Assembly: GCA_937931205.1 (NCBI GenBank)
Contig: CALHBF010000013.1
Span: 219,484 to 283,483, forward strand
Direction: 5' to 3'
DNA: 64,000 nt
Origin: an uncultured Bacteriovoracaceae bacterium
GTDB lineage: Bacteria; Bdellovibrionota; Bacteriovoracia; Bacteriovoracales; Bacteriovoracaceae
In this document: positions 8,218 through 15,875 of the stretch, in pieces
How positions within the stretch are numbered: position 1 is the first letter of the stretch
How the letters are laid out: each line of letters begins with the position of its first letter
Notes under the pieces: model-generated
Seen by the model: the letters and a program-made list of their open reading frames with translations, nothing else
The model's database searches: none
Told to the model about the DNA's origin: nothing
Made by a program: the position numbers and the translations under genes

Positions 8218-8530
8218 TCTGTTCCTCTTCTTCCTCTTCTTCTTCAAGTTCATTACTACCTTGATAGCTGATATGATCAGAACTAAATGACCAATTATCG
8301 AGTTCACCGACAATCATAAAACCAGGGAGAATACTCATAAACTCCTGAATCATGCCATCGATTTGTTGAGCACTGAAATCCGAACCATCATAATGATAGA
8401 GAGCTCCAGTTAGTCTTATTTCTTTACCGCTACATGAGTACTGACAAAATGAGAGATCGACACCATTTCGATTTAAGACTCTGCGTACTTCTTTACTGCT
8501 TTCCATACGGGACATTTTTTTTTGTGTCAT
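8204..8530 (-). CDS. Small acidic-tailed cytoplasmic protein, unknown
   Basis: 108 residues. No signal peptide. The core (about 10-90) has alternating strands and helices, with two Cys in 'FCQYSCSG' and a patch 'GALYHYDGSDFSAQQ'; its pattern recalls small BON-like alpha/beta folds, but I cannot assign it. The C-terminus is a run of glutamates (about 95-104), typical of solvent-exposed acidic tails. ATG at 8530 is preceded by AGAG at good spacing. Convergent with tatC with a 4-bp overlap of stop codons. The gap from 8531 to 8692 holds nothing I can support. Confidence 0.6.
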   Translation of the reverse strand: MTQKKMSRMESSKEVRRVLNRNGVDLSFCQYSCSGKEIRLTGALYHYDGSDFSAQQIDGMIQEFMSILPGFMIVGELDNWSFSSDHISYQGSNELEEEEEEEEQSEVA

Positions 8531-8692
8531 AGGTTCTCTTCGTTAAGAGTGAAAGTCCTATTGTCCGTGAGAGTGGTAAACTGATAGCGATAAAAAATGG
8601 GGAAGTTTGATTATTTAAAAGATATTGAGGGGTTAGCGCGGAAGAGGCAAGATCCAAAGAGGCTAAATGCCCCTTTGGAAAAGCCAAAAAGA

Positions 8693-9586
8693 TTAGTTCA
8701 TTGCCAAGATTACTTCTCGAACGACCTTAGATGCAAAACAAGAAGAGTTTCCAGTGGCATCAAGCATTGGAGCAAGTTCTACGACATCCGCTCCAACAAA
8801 ATTCTTGCGATCAAGGATCTTTAAGATCTTCATAAAACCGTGGAAATCCTCACCACCGGCCTCAGGGGTTCCTGTTCCAGGGAAGAAACCAGGATCGAAG
8901 AAATCAAGATCAAGCGTCAGATAAATGGGACGATTGTCATCAATGCCTTCTAACCACTCACAACACTCTTTTAGAGATGTTGCTAGCGTCTTATTCTCTT
9001 TCATCCAGTTAAACTCTGTGCGAGGTCCAGAACGAATTCCGTATTGGATCAGGCGATTCTTCGGTGTGAAGTGATCGAGCACACGACGAATGATGGCCGC
9101 ATGTGAATATTTTTCTTCAAGATATCCATCACGAAGATCAGTGTGAGCATCAAGATGAAGGACAACAAGATCAGGATAATCATTAAGATACTTAACGATT
9201 GGGCCGTAAGAAATCGAGTGTTCACCACCAAGAGTAACAAACTTGATCTGATCTTTTACAAGGTTGAGGTCTTTGACCATATCCATGAAAAAATCATTCG
9301 TGATGTGCCACTTTGATGGGTAAATAGGAAGATCTCCCATTGTGATGATATTGTAGTCTTGAGTGTCTTTATCTAAATAAGGAGAGTAGTCCTCAAGTCC
9401 ATAACTCGCTTCACGAATCGCACCTGGAGCAAAACGAGCGCCTGGGCGAAATGAAGTAGTTCCATCAAAACAAAAACCAATAATGTGAGTTGAGTGCGAA
9501 TAGATTGCTTCCGCATACTCTGTGCCGATAAAAGGTTTACCGGGCTCAAGGCCTTCAACTTCTTTAATTAAACGAGGTTCAGTCAC
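8693..9586 (-). CDS. speB: Agmatinase (SpeB family ureohydrolase)
   Basis: 297 residues from GTG at 9586. The start is decided by AGGAG 7 nt upstream (inside the last codons of speE); a TTG further upstream lacks spacing. Agmatinase converts agmatine to putrescine and urea. Manganese ligands: His in 'LGGEHSISYG', the DAHTD motif in 'VVLHLDAHTDLRDG', and 'DLDFFDPGFFPGTGTPEAGG' with the family-typical GTGTPE. It lies 4 bp downstream of speE in the same operon, so putrescine made here would feed spermidine synthase. Arginine decarboxylase is not in the window. Confidence 0.9.
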   Translation of the reverse strand: MTEPRLIKEVEGLEPGKPFIGTEYAEAIYSHSTHIIGFCFDGTTSFRPGARFAPGAIREASYGLEDYSPYLDKDTQDYNIITMGDLPIYPSKWHITNDFFMDMVKDLNLVKDQIKFVTLGGEHSISYGPIVKYLNDYPDLVVLHLDAHTDLRDGYLEEKYSHAAIIRRVLDHFTPKNRLIQYGIRSGPRTEFNWMKENKTLATSLKECCEWLEGIDDNRPIYLTLDLDFFDPGFFPGTGTPEAGGEDFHGFMKILKILDRKNFVGADVVELAPMLDATGNSSCFASKVVREVILAMN

Positions 9587-9590
9587 GCTA

Positions 9591-10448
9591 TTACTCCTGA
9601 CCAATCATGGTTTTGTGGAAATTTGAAATTGAGAATGTGCCTTTGTGCCAATCCATGTTGTACCATTTAAGGTTTCTTTGAATTGATTCCATATTTGCTA
9701 CTTTCTCTGGATTTAAATCAGTTGCTCTGTATTTTTTAGAAGAGAAACCAAATGTCCAATAAACACCAGGGTAGATTAGCATCGGAGCATTGAAAGAGTT
9801 AACAACTGGAAATACTTTTCTCATGTTGTTGTAGATATTTTTAATACCCCATTCATCCAGAAATGGATTCTCTGTCTGGTTCATCATGATTCCGTCTTCA
9901 GTCAGAGCATTGTAAACGTCACCGTAGAACTCATCAGTAAATAGACCTGAAGCAAAGTCCACTGGGTCAGTTGAATCAACTACGATGATGTCGTATTCAC
10001 CCTTAGCACGCTTGATGAAAGCAAAGCCATCTTCTGGTAGGACACGCACACGTGAATCACTTAGACCGCTTGTGCAATCTGGGAAATATTTTTTTGAAAC
10101 TTCGATTACGCGCTCATCGATCTCAACAAGATCAATGCGCTCGATATCTTTGTGTTTAACAAATTCACGAACCACACCACCGTCACCACCACCGATGATC
10201 AGGACTTTTTTGCAGTTGCGGCTTACCATATAAGGGATGTGCGAAACAACTTCGTGATAAACGAATTCATCTTTATCAGAAACCATTGTCTTGCCATCAA
10301 GTAGAAGCAGACGTCCAACTGACTCTGTTTCTAAAACATCAATCTTTTGGAATTTTGATTGTTCAGAGTGAAGAACTTCTTTCACTTTAAATCCCATAGC
10401 AAATTTGTTGTGAAAAGATTCTTCGACAAACCAGTTATCTACGTTCAT
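9591..10448 (-). CDS. speE: Spermidine synthase
   Basis: 285 residues. Transfers aminopropyl from decarboxylated S-adenosylmethionine to putrescine. Seen: the Rossmann motif 'VLIIGGGDGGVVREF', 'VEIDERVIEVSKKYFP', the catalytic 'DIIVVDSTDPVDFASGLFTDEFY', and 'NQTENPFLDEW'. The start has a strong Shine-Dalgarno (AAGGAG). First gene of the speE-speB operon; its promoter must lie in 10449-10623, shared with the divergent hldD. Confidence 0.95.
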   Translation of the reverse strand: MNVDNWFVEESFHNKFAMGFKVKEVLHSEQSKFQKIDVLETESVGRLLLLDGKTMVSDKDEFVYHEVVSHIPYMVSRNCKKVLIIGGGDGGVVREFVKHKDIERIDLVEIDERVIEVSKKYFPDCTSGLSDSRVRVLPEDGFAFIKRAKGEYDIIVVDSTDPVDFASGLFTDEFYGDVYNALTEDGIMMNQTENPFLDEWGIKNIYNNMRKVFPVVNSFNAPMLIYPGVYWTFGFSSKKYRATDLNPEKVANMESIQRNLKWYNMDWHKGTFSISNFHKTMIGQE

Positions 10449-10623
10449 GAGCGTCTCCTTAAATTTTTGATCAGGGCTTATTTATCGCAAAATACCCTTT
10501 TTAAAAAGCAAAACAGGGGGGAAAATACTTAATTTCTTGCCTTGAGTCAAAGTTTTAACTCCCACTTATGGAGGAAAGTGATTATTATGGGAATTGTTAG
10601 CCGTTAAAAAAGGATACTTGAGT

Positions 10624-11616
10624 ATGATTCTTGTTACAGGAGCTACCGGATTCATTGGTAGTGTTATCGTCAATCATTTAAATCAGGCCGGAAATCAAGA
10701 TATATTGATCTGTGACCACTTTGGTGACGGAGATAAGTGGAAGAACTTACGTGGATTAAAATTCGCTGAATTTGTTTCAGTTGAAAAACTTTTTGATCAT
10801 CCTATTTGGAAAAAGGCCAAAGGACAGGGTCTTAAGGCCATTTATCACATGGGTGCTTGTAGTGATACCACTGAACTCAATATGGATTTCTTATACGAGA
10901 ATAATACTGTTTTCACCAATAAGCTTCTCACTCTCGCAACTTCTAAAGATATTCCTATCGTTTACGCTTCAAGTGCTGCCACTTATGGAGCAGGAGATGA
11001 GGGATATGTTGATGATCATAAACTTATTCCAACATTGAAGCCTTTAAACAAGTATGGCTGGTCTAAGCAGCTCTCTGACGAATGGATTCTCAATCAATCG
11101 AGGAAACCCAAAGTATGGTTTGGCGTTAAGTTCTTTAACGTTTTTGGACCTCAAGAATATCACAAAGGGAAGATGGCCTCAGTGGTTTATCAGGGATTTA
11201 ATCAAATCACTGATAAGGGCGAGATCAAGCTATTTAAGAGCCATAAAGATGGCTATCTTGATGGTCAGCAACTTCGTGACTTCGTTTATGTCAAAGATGT
11301 TGTTCGTGCGATGATTGAGCTTATTGAAGCTGGTAAAAAGAAGCCGAGCATTTCCGGGATTTACAACCTAGGAACTGGTAAGGCCCGCAGCTTCTATGAT
11401 TTAGCTTCCGCGACATTCTCGGCAATGGATAAAAAACCAAATATTACTTTTATTGATATGCCAGTAGAGCTGCGCAATCAGTATCAGTATTTCACTCAAG
11501 CTGATATGAACAAATTAAAGAAAGCTCTTCCTAAGTTTAAGTTTATGGAACTGGAAGCGGCGGTAGATGATTATGTTCGCAATCATCTTCGCACTGAAAG
11601 GTACTTATCTGTATGA
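10624..11616 (+). CDS. hldD: ADP-L-glycero-D-manno-heptose 6-epimerase
   Basis: 330 residues from the ATG at 10624 (MILVTGATGFIGS), which puts the NAD-binding GxxGxxG at the usual place and has AAGGA upstream. Last step in making ADP-heptose for the lipopolysaccharide inner core. The short-chain dehydrogenase/epimerase catalytic set is present: Ser in 'YASSAATYG' and YxxxK in 'NKYGWSKQLSD'. Also seen are 'NVFGPQEYHKGKMASVV' and 'LRDFVYVKDVV'. Indicates heptose-containing LPS. A GHMP kinase at 45 kb may serve the same pathway. The 3' end overlaps the FliG-like gene by 4 bp. Confidence 0.93.
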   Translation: MILVTGATGFIGSVIVNHLNQAGNQDILICDHFGDGDKWKNLRGLKFAEFVSVEKLFDHPIWKKAKGQGLKAIYHMGACSDTTELNMDFLYENNTVFTNKLLTLATSKDIPIVYASSAATYGAGDEGYVDDHKLIPTLKPLNKYGWSKQLSDEWILNQSRKPKVWFGVKFFNVFGPQEYHKGKMASVVYQGFNQITDKGEIKLFKSHKDGYLDGQQLRDFVYVKDVVRAMIELIEAGKKKPSISGIYNLGTGKARSFYDLASATFSAMDKKPNITFIDMPVELRNQYQYFTQADMNKLKKALPKFKFMELEAAVDDYVRNHLRTERYLSV

Positions 11617-12044
11617 ACATAAAAATTGATGGCTTTAAACAAGCTCTGGAAATGTTGCAAGGGTTGGATCAAACAACCCAAACCAATCTTTTAGCGGAAA
11701 TTGCCCGTAAAGATCCTGAGCTTGCCATCAAGTTAAAGCAGAATCTCATCACTTTTGAAGATTTAAAATTTCTCACCGTAGATATGATGAGATCTCTCTT
11801 AAAAGAAATTGATCTTGAGCTTTTAGGACTTGCATTGAAAACAGCGAGTCCTGAATTGGTAGAATTTGTTTCTAATATGTTTTCAACCAGCATGAGAAGG
11901 GACATTGAGGAAGTGCTTAAAGGTCGTCCTCGTCCTTTGAGTGAAGTGCTGGATGCTCAAGTCAAAATAGTGGAAGCAATGAATCGCCTTAGTCAGCAGG
12001 GAATAATCCTCATTGACAAAGATAAGTCGTCAAAATGGGTCTAG
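11613..12044 (+). CDS. Stand-alone FliG C-terminal-domain protein
   Basis: 143 residues against about 330 for full FliG. The whole protein matches the FliG middle-to-C-terminal region: 'DPELAIKLKQNLITFEDL', 'LLKEIDLELLGLALKTASPEL', 'LSEVLDAQVKIVEAMNRLSQQGIILI'. FliG transmits stator force in the flagellar switch. Aligned to E. coli FliG, Lys264 is kept (K76) and the acidic torque pair Asp288/Asp289 is Glu-Glu (99-100), but Arg281 is Thr (92) and Arg297 is Pro with Arg next to it. The N-terminal FliF-binding domain is absent. It follows hldD with a 4-bp overlap, away from flagellar genes. Role unknown: it could bind MotA-type stators or another motor. Confidence 0.7.
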   Translation: MNIKIDGFKQALEMLQGLDQTTQTNLLAEIARKDPELAIKLKQNLITFEDLKFLTVDMMRSLLKEIDLELLGLALKTASPELVEFVSNMFSTSMRRDIEEVLKGRPRPLSEVLDAQVKIVEAMNRLSQQGIILIDKDKSSKWV

Positions 12045-12337
12045 ATCAATCTGGCCCCAAGCTTTAGAGCTAGATTGGCACCAAAAGTCATCCAAACTGC
12101 CCCCGACCTTCTTGGTCTATTATAGCCTCACCTTCCTAACTACTTGATAAGACAAATAAAAAAGTTGGCATTGAGCTTGCTCAATGGGAAAGCAACAAGA
12201 CGAGGCCGGCACCAAGGATTGGAGTCAGCTAAGTAAAAGGATTTTTCCTCGTCTGGCCATGGATGGATGATTTTTTCAGGATGAAAGAATCAGAGAACAT
12301 CAGGAAGATAGAACTTTTAAACTTTGAGGAGAGAGTT
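12045..12337 (+). promoter_or_regulatory. Structured leader region upstream of dksA
   Basis: No gene in these 293 bp. Visible structure: an 8-bp wobble stem near 12048-12075; a tight hairpin at 12169-12186 (CATTGAG, loop CTTG, CTCAATG); and a longer-range 8-bp pair AGACGAGG at 12198-12205 with CCTCGTCT at 12247-12254. The last two would fold side by side in the dksA 5' leader. The Shine-Dalgarno GAGGAGAG lies at 12326-12333. I cannot match it to a known riboswitch class. Confidence 0.35.
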
Positions 12338-12814
12338 ATGGAAAAGCAAACACTAGAACAGTTCAAGAATCTATTCCTAGAAATCTTATCAGAGGAAGAA
12401 ATTTTTGAAGGTCGTCTTTCTCCGATTGTTTTAGAAGGAGACGAAGTTGATATCGTGTCTGTAGAAAAAGAAAATCAAATGGATTTTCGCCTGAAAGCAA
12501 GAAATGCTATCTACTTGAAGAAAGTTCGCAAATCTCTTCAAAAAATTGAAGAGGGCAACTTCGGAGAGTGTGAGGATTGCGGCGAAGATATTTCATATAA
12601 CAGACTTCTTGCTCGTCCTACAGCTGACCTTTGTATTCACTGCAAAGAAGTTCAGGAAAAGGAAGAGAACCAGATGGTTCATAAGAACAAGAACTCTCTT
12701 AAAAATGGTAAAGTCCTTCCGATCGAGAGACTCGAGAAGGGGTACAAGAAAGATGAGACTGGAACGGTTAACAACTTTTCAGTATCTCATATGAGTTACC
12801 AGGATATTGTGTAG
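12338..12814 (+). CDS. dksA: DksA/TraR family zinc-finger regulator
   Basis: 158 residues from the ATG at 12338, chosen for the GAGGAGAG Shine-Dalgarno 5-10 nt upstream; an earlier ATG at 12263 has none. DksA binds the RNA polymerase secondary channel and, with ppGpp, tunes rRNA and stress promoters. The four-Cys zinc finger is complete (C78, C81, C99, C102: CEDCGEDI ... DLCIHC) with the family 'RLLARPTADLC'. The coiled-coil tip acidic pair is less clear, and the basic C-terminal extension is longer than in E. coli, so it may be a DksA-like paralogue. It has its own terminator. Confidence 0.85.
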   Translation: MEKQTLEQFKNLFLEILSEEEIFEGRLSPIVLEGDEVDIVSVEKENQMDFRLKARNAIYLKKVRKSLQKIEEGNFGECEDCGEDISYNRLLARPTADLCIHCKEVQEKEENQMVHKNKNSLKNGKVLPIERLEKGYKKDETGTVNNFSVSHMSYQDIV

Positions 12815-12839
12815 TGTGGGGATCTTTTTTAGTGGTAAA

Positions 12840-12865
12840 GGGGCCGGTATCGGCCCCTTTTTTTT
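12840..12865 (+). terminator. dksA intrinsic terminator
   Basis: GGGGCCG / CGGCCCC stem with GTAT loop, followed by eight T residues. Confidence 0.92.
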
Positions 12866-12873
12866 GCCAAAAT

Positions 12874-12900
12874 GCCAAAAGGTACGGCATACTTTTTGGC
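12874..12900. repeat. Palindromic repeat, copy 1
   Basis: Arm GCCAAAAGGTA, loop CGGCA, arm TACTTTTTGGC (one mismatch in the right arm). It begins 8 nt after the T-run of the dksA terminator and ends one base before the ATG of the metallopeptidase gene. Same sequence as the copies at 15.8 and 62.8 kb. Confidence 0.85.
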
Positions 12901-12901
12901 C

Positions 12902-13561
12902 ATGAGGTACCTTTTCTTTATTTTGTTGGTGCTTAGTGCAGTGGATGCTCAAGCTCAAATATCAAAGGCTGAATTTAGTCAGGTCATCTCGCTTATTCGT
13001 CAAGAGTTCTCTGCTTTATCAGTGGCCAATAATCGCAAATTAAAATTCTTCACTAGCTATGAGTCTGATTGGGCACAAGCATTTGCTAGGCGTTGGGAAG
13101 ACGATGAAATTCATGTCTATGGCGGTTTTGCCAAAATTCGTGGTGCCACTCAAGATTCATTTGCTTTGATTGTTTGCCATGAATTAGGACACCTTCATGG
13201 TGGTTATCCTTATTCAAATGTTGACCTATCATTATCTGTGGAAGGAAAATCGGATTATTGGGCGACGAATGTGTGTTTGCCTAAGATGATACCTCAGTTA
13301 AAAGCAAGAAGAGCAACAGAGACTTCACTGTCCATTTGTTCAGATGAGATTTGTGCAAGAACCCTGGATGCAGCACTCGTTGTTACTCATCACTTTGCTC
13401 GTGATGAAAGAGGGGAGAAGCCAAACCTTCTGAGAAAAGATCCTACTGTTGTTACCGAAATATTAAAAACTCATCCCAGTGCTCAATGTCGTTTAGATAC
13501 TTTGGTGGCCGGTTTTTTTAATGAAGCTTATCCGGCCTGCTGGATGGTTGAAATTAAATAA
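12902..13561 (+). CDS. Secreted zinc metallopeptidase (HELGH)
   Basis: 219 residues from the ATG at 12902, which begins a signal peptide (cleavage after AQA at about 18). The zinc motif HELGH is at 93-97 (VCHELGHLHGG), and Glu at 114 in 'SVEGKSDYWAT' matches the third ligand and the ExxxD pattern of M48-like gluzincins. Four or five cysteines suggest disulfides in the periplasm. The start codon abuts a palindromic repeat with no room for a Shine-Dalgarno; an alternative ATG at 12872 would spoil the signal peptide and has no Shine-Dalgarno either. The 3' end overlaps the convergent exchanger gene by 34 bp. Confidence 0.75.
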   Translation: MRYLFFILLVLSAVDAQAQISKAEFSQVISLIRQEFSALSVANNRKLKFFTSYESDWAQAFARRWEDDEIHVYGGFAKIRGATQDSFALIVCHELGHLHGGYPYSNVDLSLSVEGKSDYWATNVCLPKMIPQLKARRATETSLSICSDEICARTLDAALVVTHHFARDERGEKPNLLRKDPTVVTEILKTHPSAQCRLDTLVAGFFNEAYPACWMVEIK

Positions 13562-14505
13562 CCAATATAAGCAAAGTAAGAGATAAGTAATAAGGCACCT
13601 TTAGTTCTGGTAATAACCCCATCTTTTTTGAATCCATACCCTAGAAGAAAAAGTGAAAGAGTAAGACCCAATACCACCATAGCATCACGATAAAAGAAGT
13701 CTGTTGCAATTTTGGTAGGATCAATTGTCCCTGAAATCCCTACAACAACCAATGTATTGAGAATGTTTGAGCCAATAACATTTCCTATGGCGATATCAGA
13801 TTCACCTTTTTTGGCCGCGATGATAGATGAAGCAAACTCCGGCAGTGATGTCCCAATGGCCACGATAGTGAGTCCAATAATCATATCAGGAACACCAAAA
13901 AGTTCAGCGATACCTACTGCTCCAAAAACGAGTGCGCGGGAACTAATCACAAGGGCCACTAAACTTGCCACTAGTATGAAGTAAATTCTTCCCATTGATG
14001 CTGGAATATCCTCAAGTTCACTTTCCATTTCTTGGGCAAATGAATCGTTAGCATTATTCTTATTCTGTAAAAAAGTCCAAACCATGATGGCAATAAATAT
14101 ACCAAGCATGATAAAGGCATCTAGGCGGCTTAGATCTAAATCATAGATGAGAAAAATGGAAACAACGGTAATTAAAGCAAGAAGAGGAAGCTCTTTTTTT
14201 ATGACTTGAGAGTGAACCGTAATAGGTCTGAAAATTGCCGTTGCTCCAAGAATAAGAGCAATATTAGTAATATTTGATCCATAAGCATTCCCGAGAGCAA
14301 TGCCGGAGTTCCCTTCTAAAGATGCCAACGCAGAGACGACAAATTCTGGAGCAGAAGTTCCGAACCCCACGATAATCATTCCGATCAAGAGTGGAGACAT
14401 CCCAAGTTTTTTTGCTACCAGAGAAGCAGAATCGACAAACTTGTCCGCACTTTTTACAAGTGCAATGAGACCTAGTACTAAAGCAAGAAGATAAACAGCA
14501 ATCAC
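13528..14505 (-). CDS. Calcium/sodium antiporter (CaCA family, YrbG type)
   Basis: 325 residues, about ten membrane helices in two inverted halves, as in the Na+/Ca2+ exchanger family. Both alpha-repeat motifs are present: 'IIVGFGTSAPEFVVSALASL' with 'GNAYGSNITNIALILG' in the first half and 'TIVAIGTSLPEFASSIIAA' with 'GNVIGSNILNTLVVVG' in the second. The Glu of each 'PEF' is the expected ion ligand. Acts in the inner membrane. The start is GTG with AAAGG about 9 nt upstream. Next to the PiT-like transporter gene, 19 bp apart in the same direction, so probably co-transcribed. Confidence 0.92.
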   Translation of the reverse strand: MIAVYLLALVLGLIALVKSADKFVDSASLVAKKLGMSPLLIGMIIVGFGTSAPEFVVSALASLEGNSGIALGNAYGSNITNIALILGATAIFRPITVHSQVIKKELPLLALITVVSIFLIYDLDLSRLDAFIMLGIFIAIMVWTFLQNKNNANDSFAQEMESELEDIPASMGRIYFILVASLVALVISSRALVFGAVGIAELFGVPDMIIGLTIVAIGTSLPEFASSIIAAKKGESDIAIGNVIGSNILNTLVVVGISGTIDPTKIATDFFYRDAMVVLGLTLSLFLLGYGFKKDGVITRTKGALLLISYFAYIGYLISTIQQAG

Positions 14506-14524
14506 TTTCTAAAACCTTTAATAA

Positions 14525-15652
14525 TTAAAATTTAATCAAATTGAGAAATTGTTCTCTGACTTGTTCATTAACATTTATGGCAATAAGCACTGAGATAATC
14601 AATCCGAAAGTCGCGTATCCTAAATCTTTGATTACAATTTTAAATGCTCCTTTCACTGAGCCTTCATGGTTGTACCGATTTAGTGCAATGGCGATTTCTC
14701 TACCGCCAAGAAGCCCAAGGAAAACCCAGGTCGTACTCATCGGGATTTTGCTGGCAAATTGGAAAACTACCAGAATGAATGTGTAAACAAGATCAATGAA
14801 CGTAGCATTTCTAACATCGTTTACAGTGGTTTTTTCTGTGATGATGTTCTGAATACGATCACCCTTCATATAAAAAAGGATACCCAAACCAATAAAGATA
14901 TAGCCAACAAAGAAAAGGAATTGAGTAAAGGATAATGCCCTAGGAAGAAAAATCGCAATATTTGCAGCGTCTTGCATGACCCACGACGACCAAAGAGCAC
15001 CGCTGATGATCCATTGGGCAATAGTCCATTTTTTTGAATCTGCTTTACTCGCAAGTTTTTTGAAGTAGCTTCGAAATAACGTCCAGATGATCAGAGAAGT
15101 GAGAAATGCAATAACATATCCCGAGAGGCTTTTATAAGTTACGGAAAGAATTCCTCCTAGATCAGTACTAAATGTGCTGAGTAGAAGAAATGTTGTGGAA
15201 ACAGGAATTCTCATACGTGTGATAATGAGAAGAATAATTGGAGCGGCGATTTGCAGGTAGTGATAAGACTCGGGCGTTTTATTAAATCCTTTGGAGGTTA
15301 ATCTCTGAAAGCTCACATCCCCGTCATAAAGAAAAAAACTGGCTGAAATAGTTGCAACAAAAATTAATCCAATATAAAGCCACAACAGCCACCAAGGTTT
15401 ATTGGAGTTAGAGGCAATGAATGTGCCTATCGTTTGAATACTGTCATTGGAGATTGCTGAGTATCCTGCGAAAACAAAACCTAGCCACATCGCAATTTGT
15501 GGGTCATGGGCAAAGACAAGAGCAAGGAGTAGGGATAGTGTAATGAACTTGAAAAAGGGCATACCAGCAGATTGATAAGTATCTCTGATATTTTCAAAAG
15601 CGGTATTCATCTCATATTGAGAATACTTAGCATTATTTTTGCCAGCTTCCAT
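14525..15652 (-). CDS. PiT-like inorganic anion permease, divergent
   Basis: 375 residues with about ten membrane helices. Two repeated motif pairs resemble PiT phosphate permeases: 'SNDSIQTIGTF' near residue 68 (PiT: GANDVANAFGT) and 'IPVSTTFLLL' near 148; then 'MQDAANIAIFLPR' near 220 and 'KIPMSTTWVFLGLLGGRE' near 305. The doubled ND/PxSTT architecture supports the family. The N-terminal 30 residues are polar. Good Shine-Dalgarno (GGAGAC). The substrate is probably phosphate, but the divergence leaves this open. Downstream partner is the Na+/Ca2+-type exchanger. Confidence 0.75.
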   Translation of the reverse strand: MEAGKNNAKYSQYEMNTAFENIRDTYQSAGMPFFKFITLSLLLALVFAHDPQIAMWLGFVFAGYSAISNDSIQTIGTFIASNSNKPWWLLWLYIGLIFVATISASFFLYDGDVSFQRLTSKGFNKTPESYHYLQIAAPIILLIITRMRIPVSTTFLLLSTFSTDLGGILSVTYKSLSGYVIAFLTSLIIWTLFRSYFKKLASKADSKKWTIAQWIISGALWSSWVMQDAANIAIFLPRALSFTQFLFFVGYIFIGLGILFYMKGDRIQNIITEKTTVNDVRNATFIDLVYTFILVVFQFASKIPMSTTWVFLGLLGGREIAIALNRYNHEGSVKGAFKIVIKDLGYATFGLIISVLIAINVNEQVREQFLNLIKF

Positions 15653-15823
15653 TGGGTCTCCTCATAGTTTTCACAATGGCGACCCTACCAGAAACCCACT
15701 CTCATCCATTTCGGATGAAACCCTTTTTGCGATGGGCGTATAAAAACATGTGGACTGCTTCACGTCAAGAAAGTGTTCGCGACCTTTTATTTCTTACATT
15801 CTAACGTATGATTTTAGGAGCTT

Positions 15824-15860
15824 AAAAGGCCAAAAGGTACGGCATACCTTTTGGCCTTTT
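15824..15860. repeat. Palindromic repeat, copy 2 (perfect, extended)
   Basis: Arms GGCCAAAAGGTA and TACCTTTTGGCC around CGGCA (15828-15856), extended by AAAA / TTTT to a 16-bp perfect stem. It lies 15 bp beyond the htpG stop and could also terminate htpG. The rest of 15653-15823 holds only the PiT-like gene leader and a small hairpin near 15699-15715. Confidence 0.92.
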
Positions 15861-15875
15861 TGGCCTGGAGAAAAA

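Noticed and set aside
8597..8824. Possible plus-strand small gene starting MGKFDYLKD
   Set aside because: No ribosome binding site, and most of it is antisense to the 3' end of speB. The N-terminal part looks protein-like, but the evidence is not enough.
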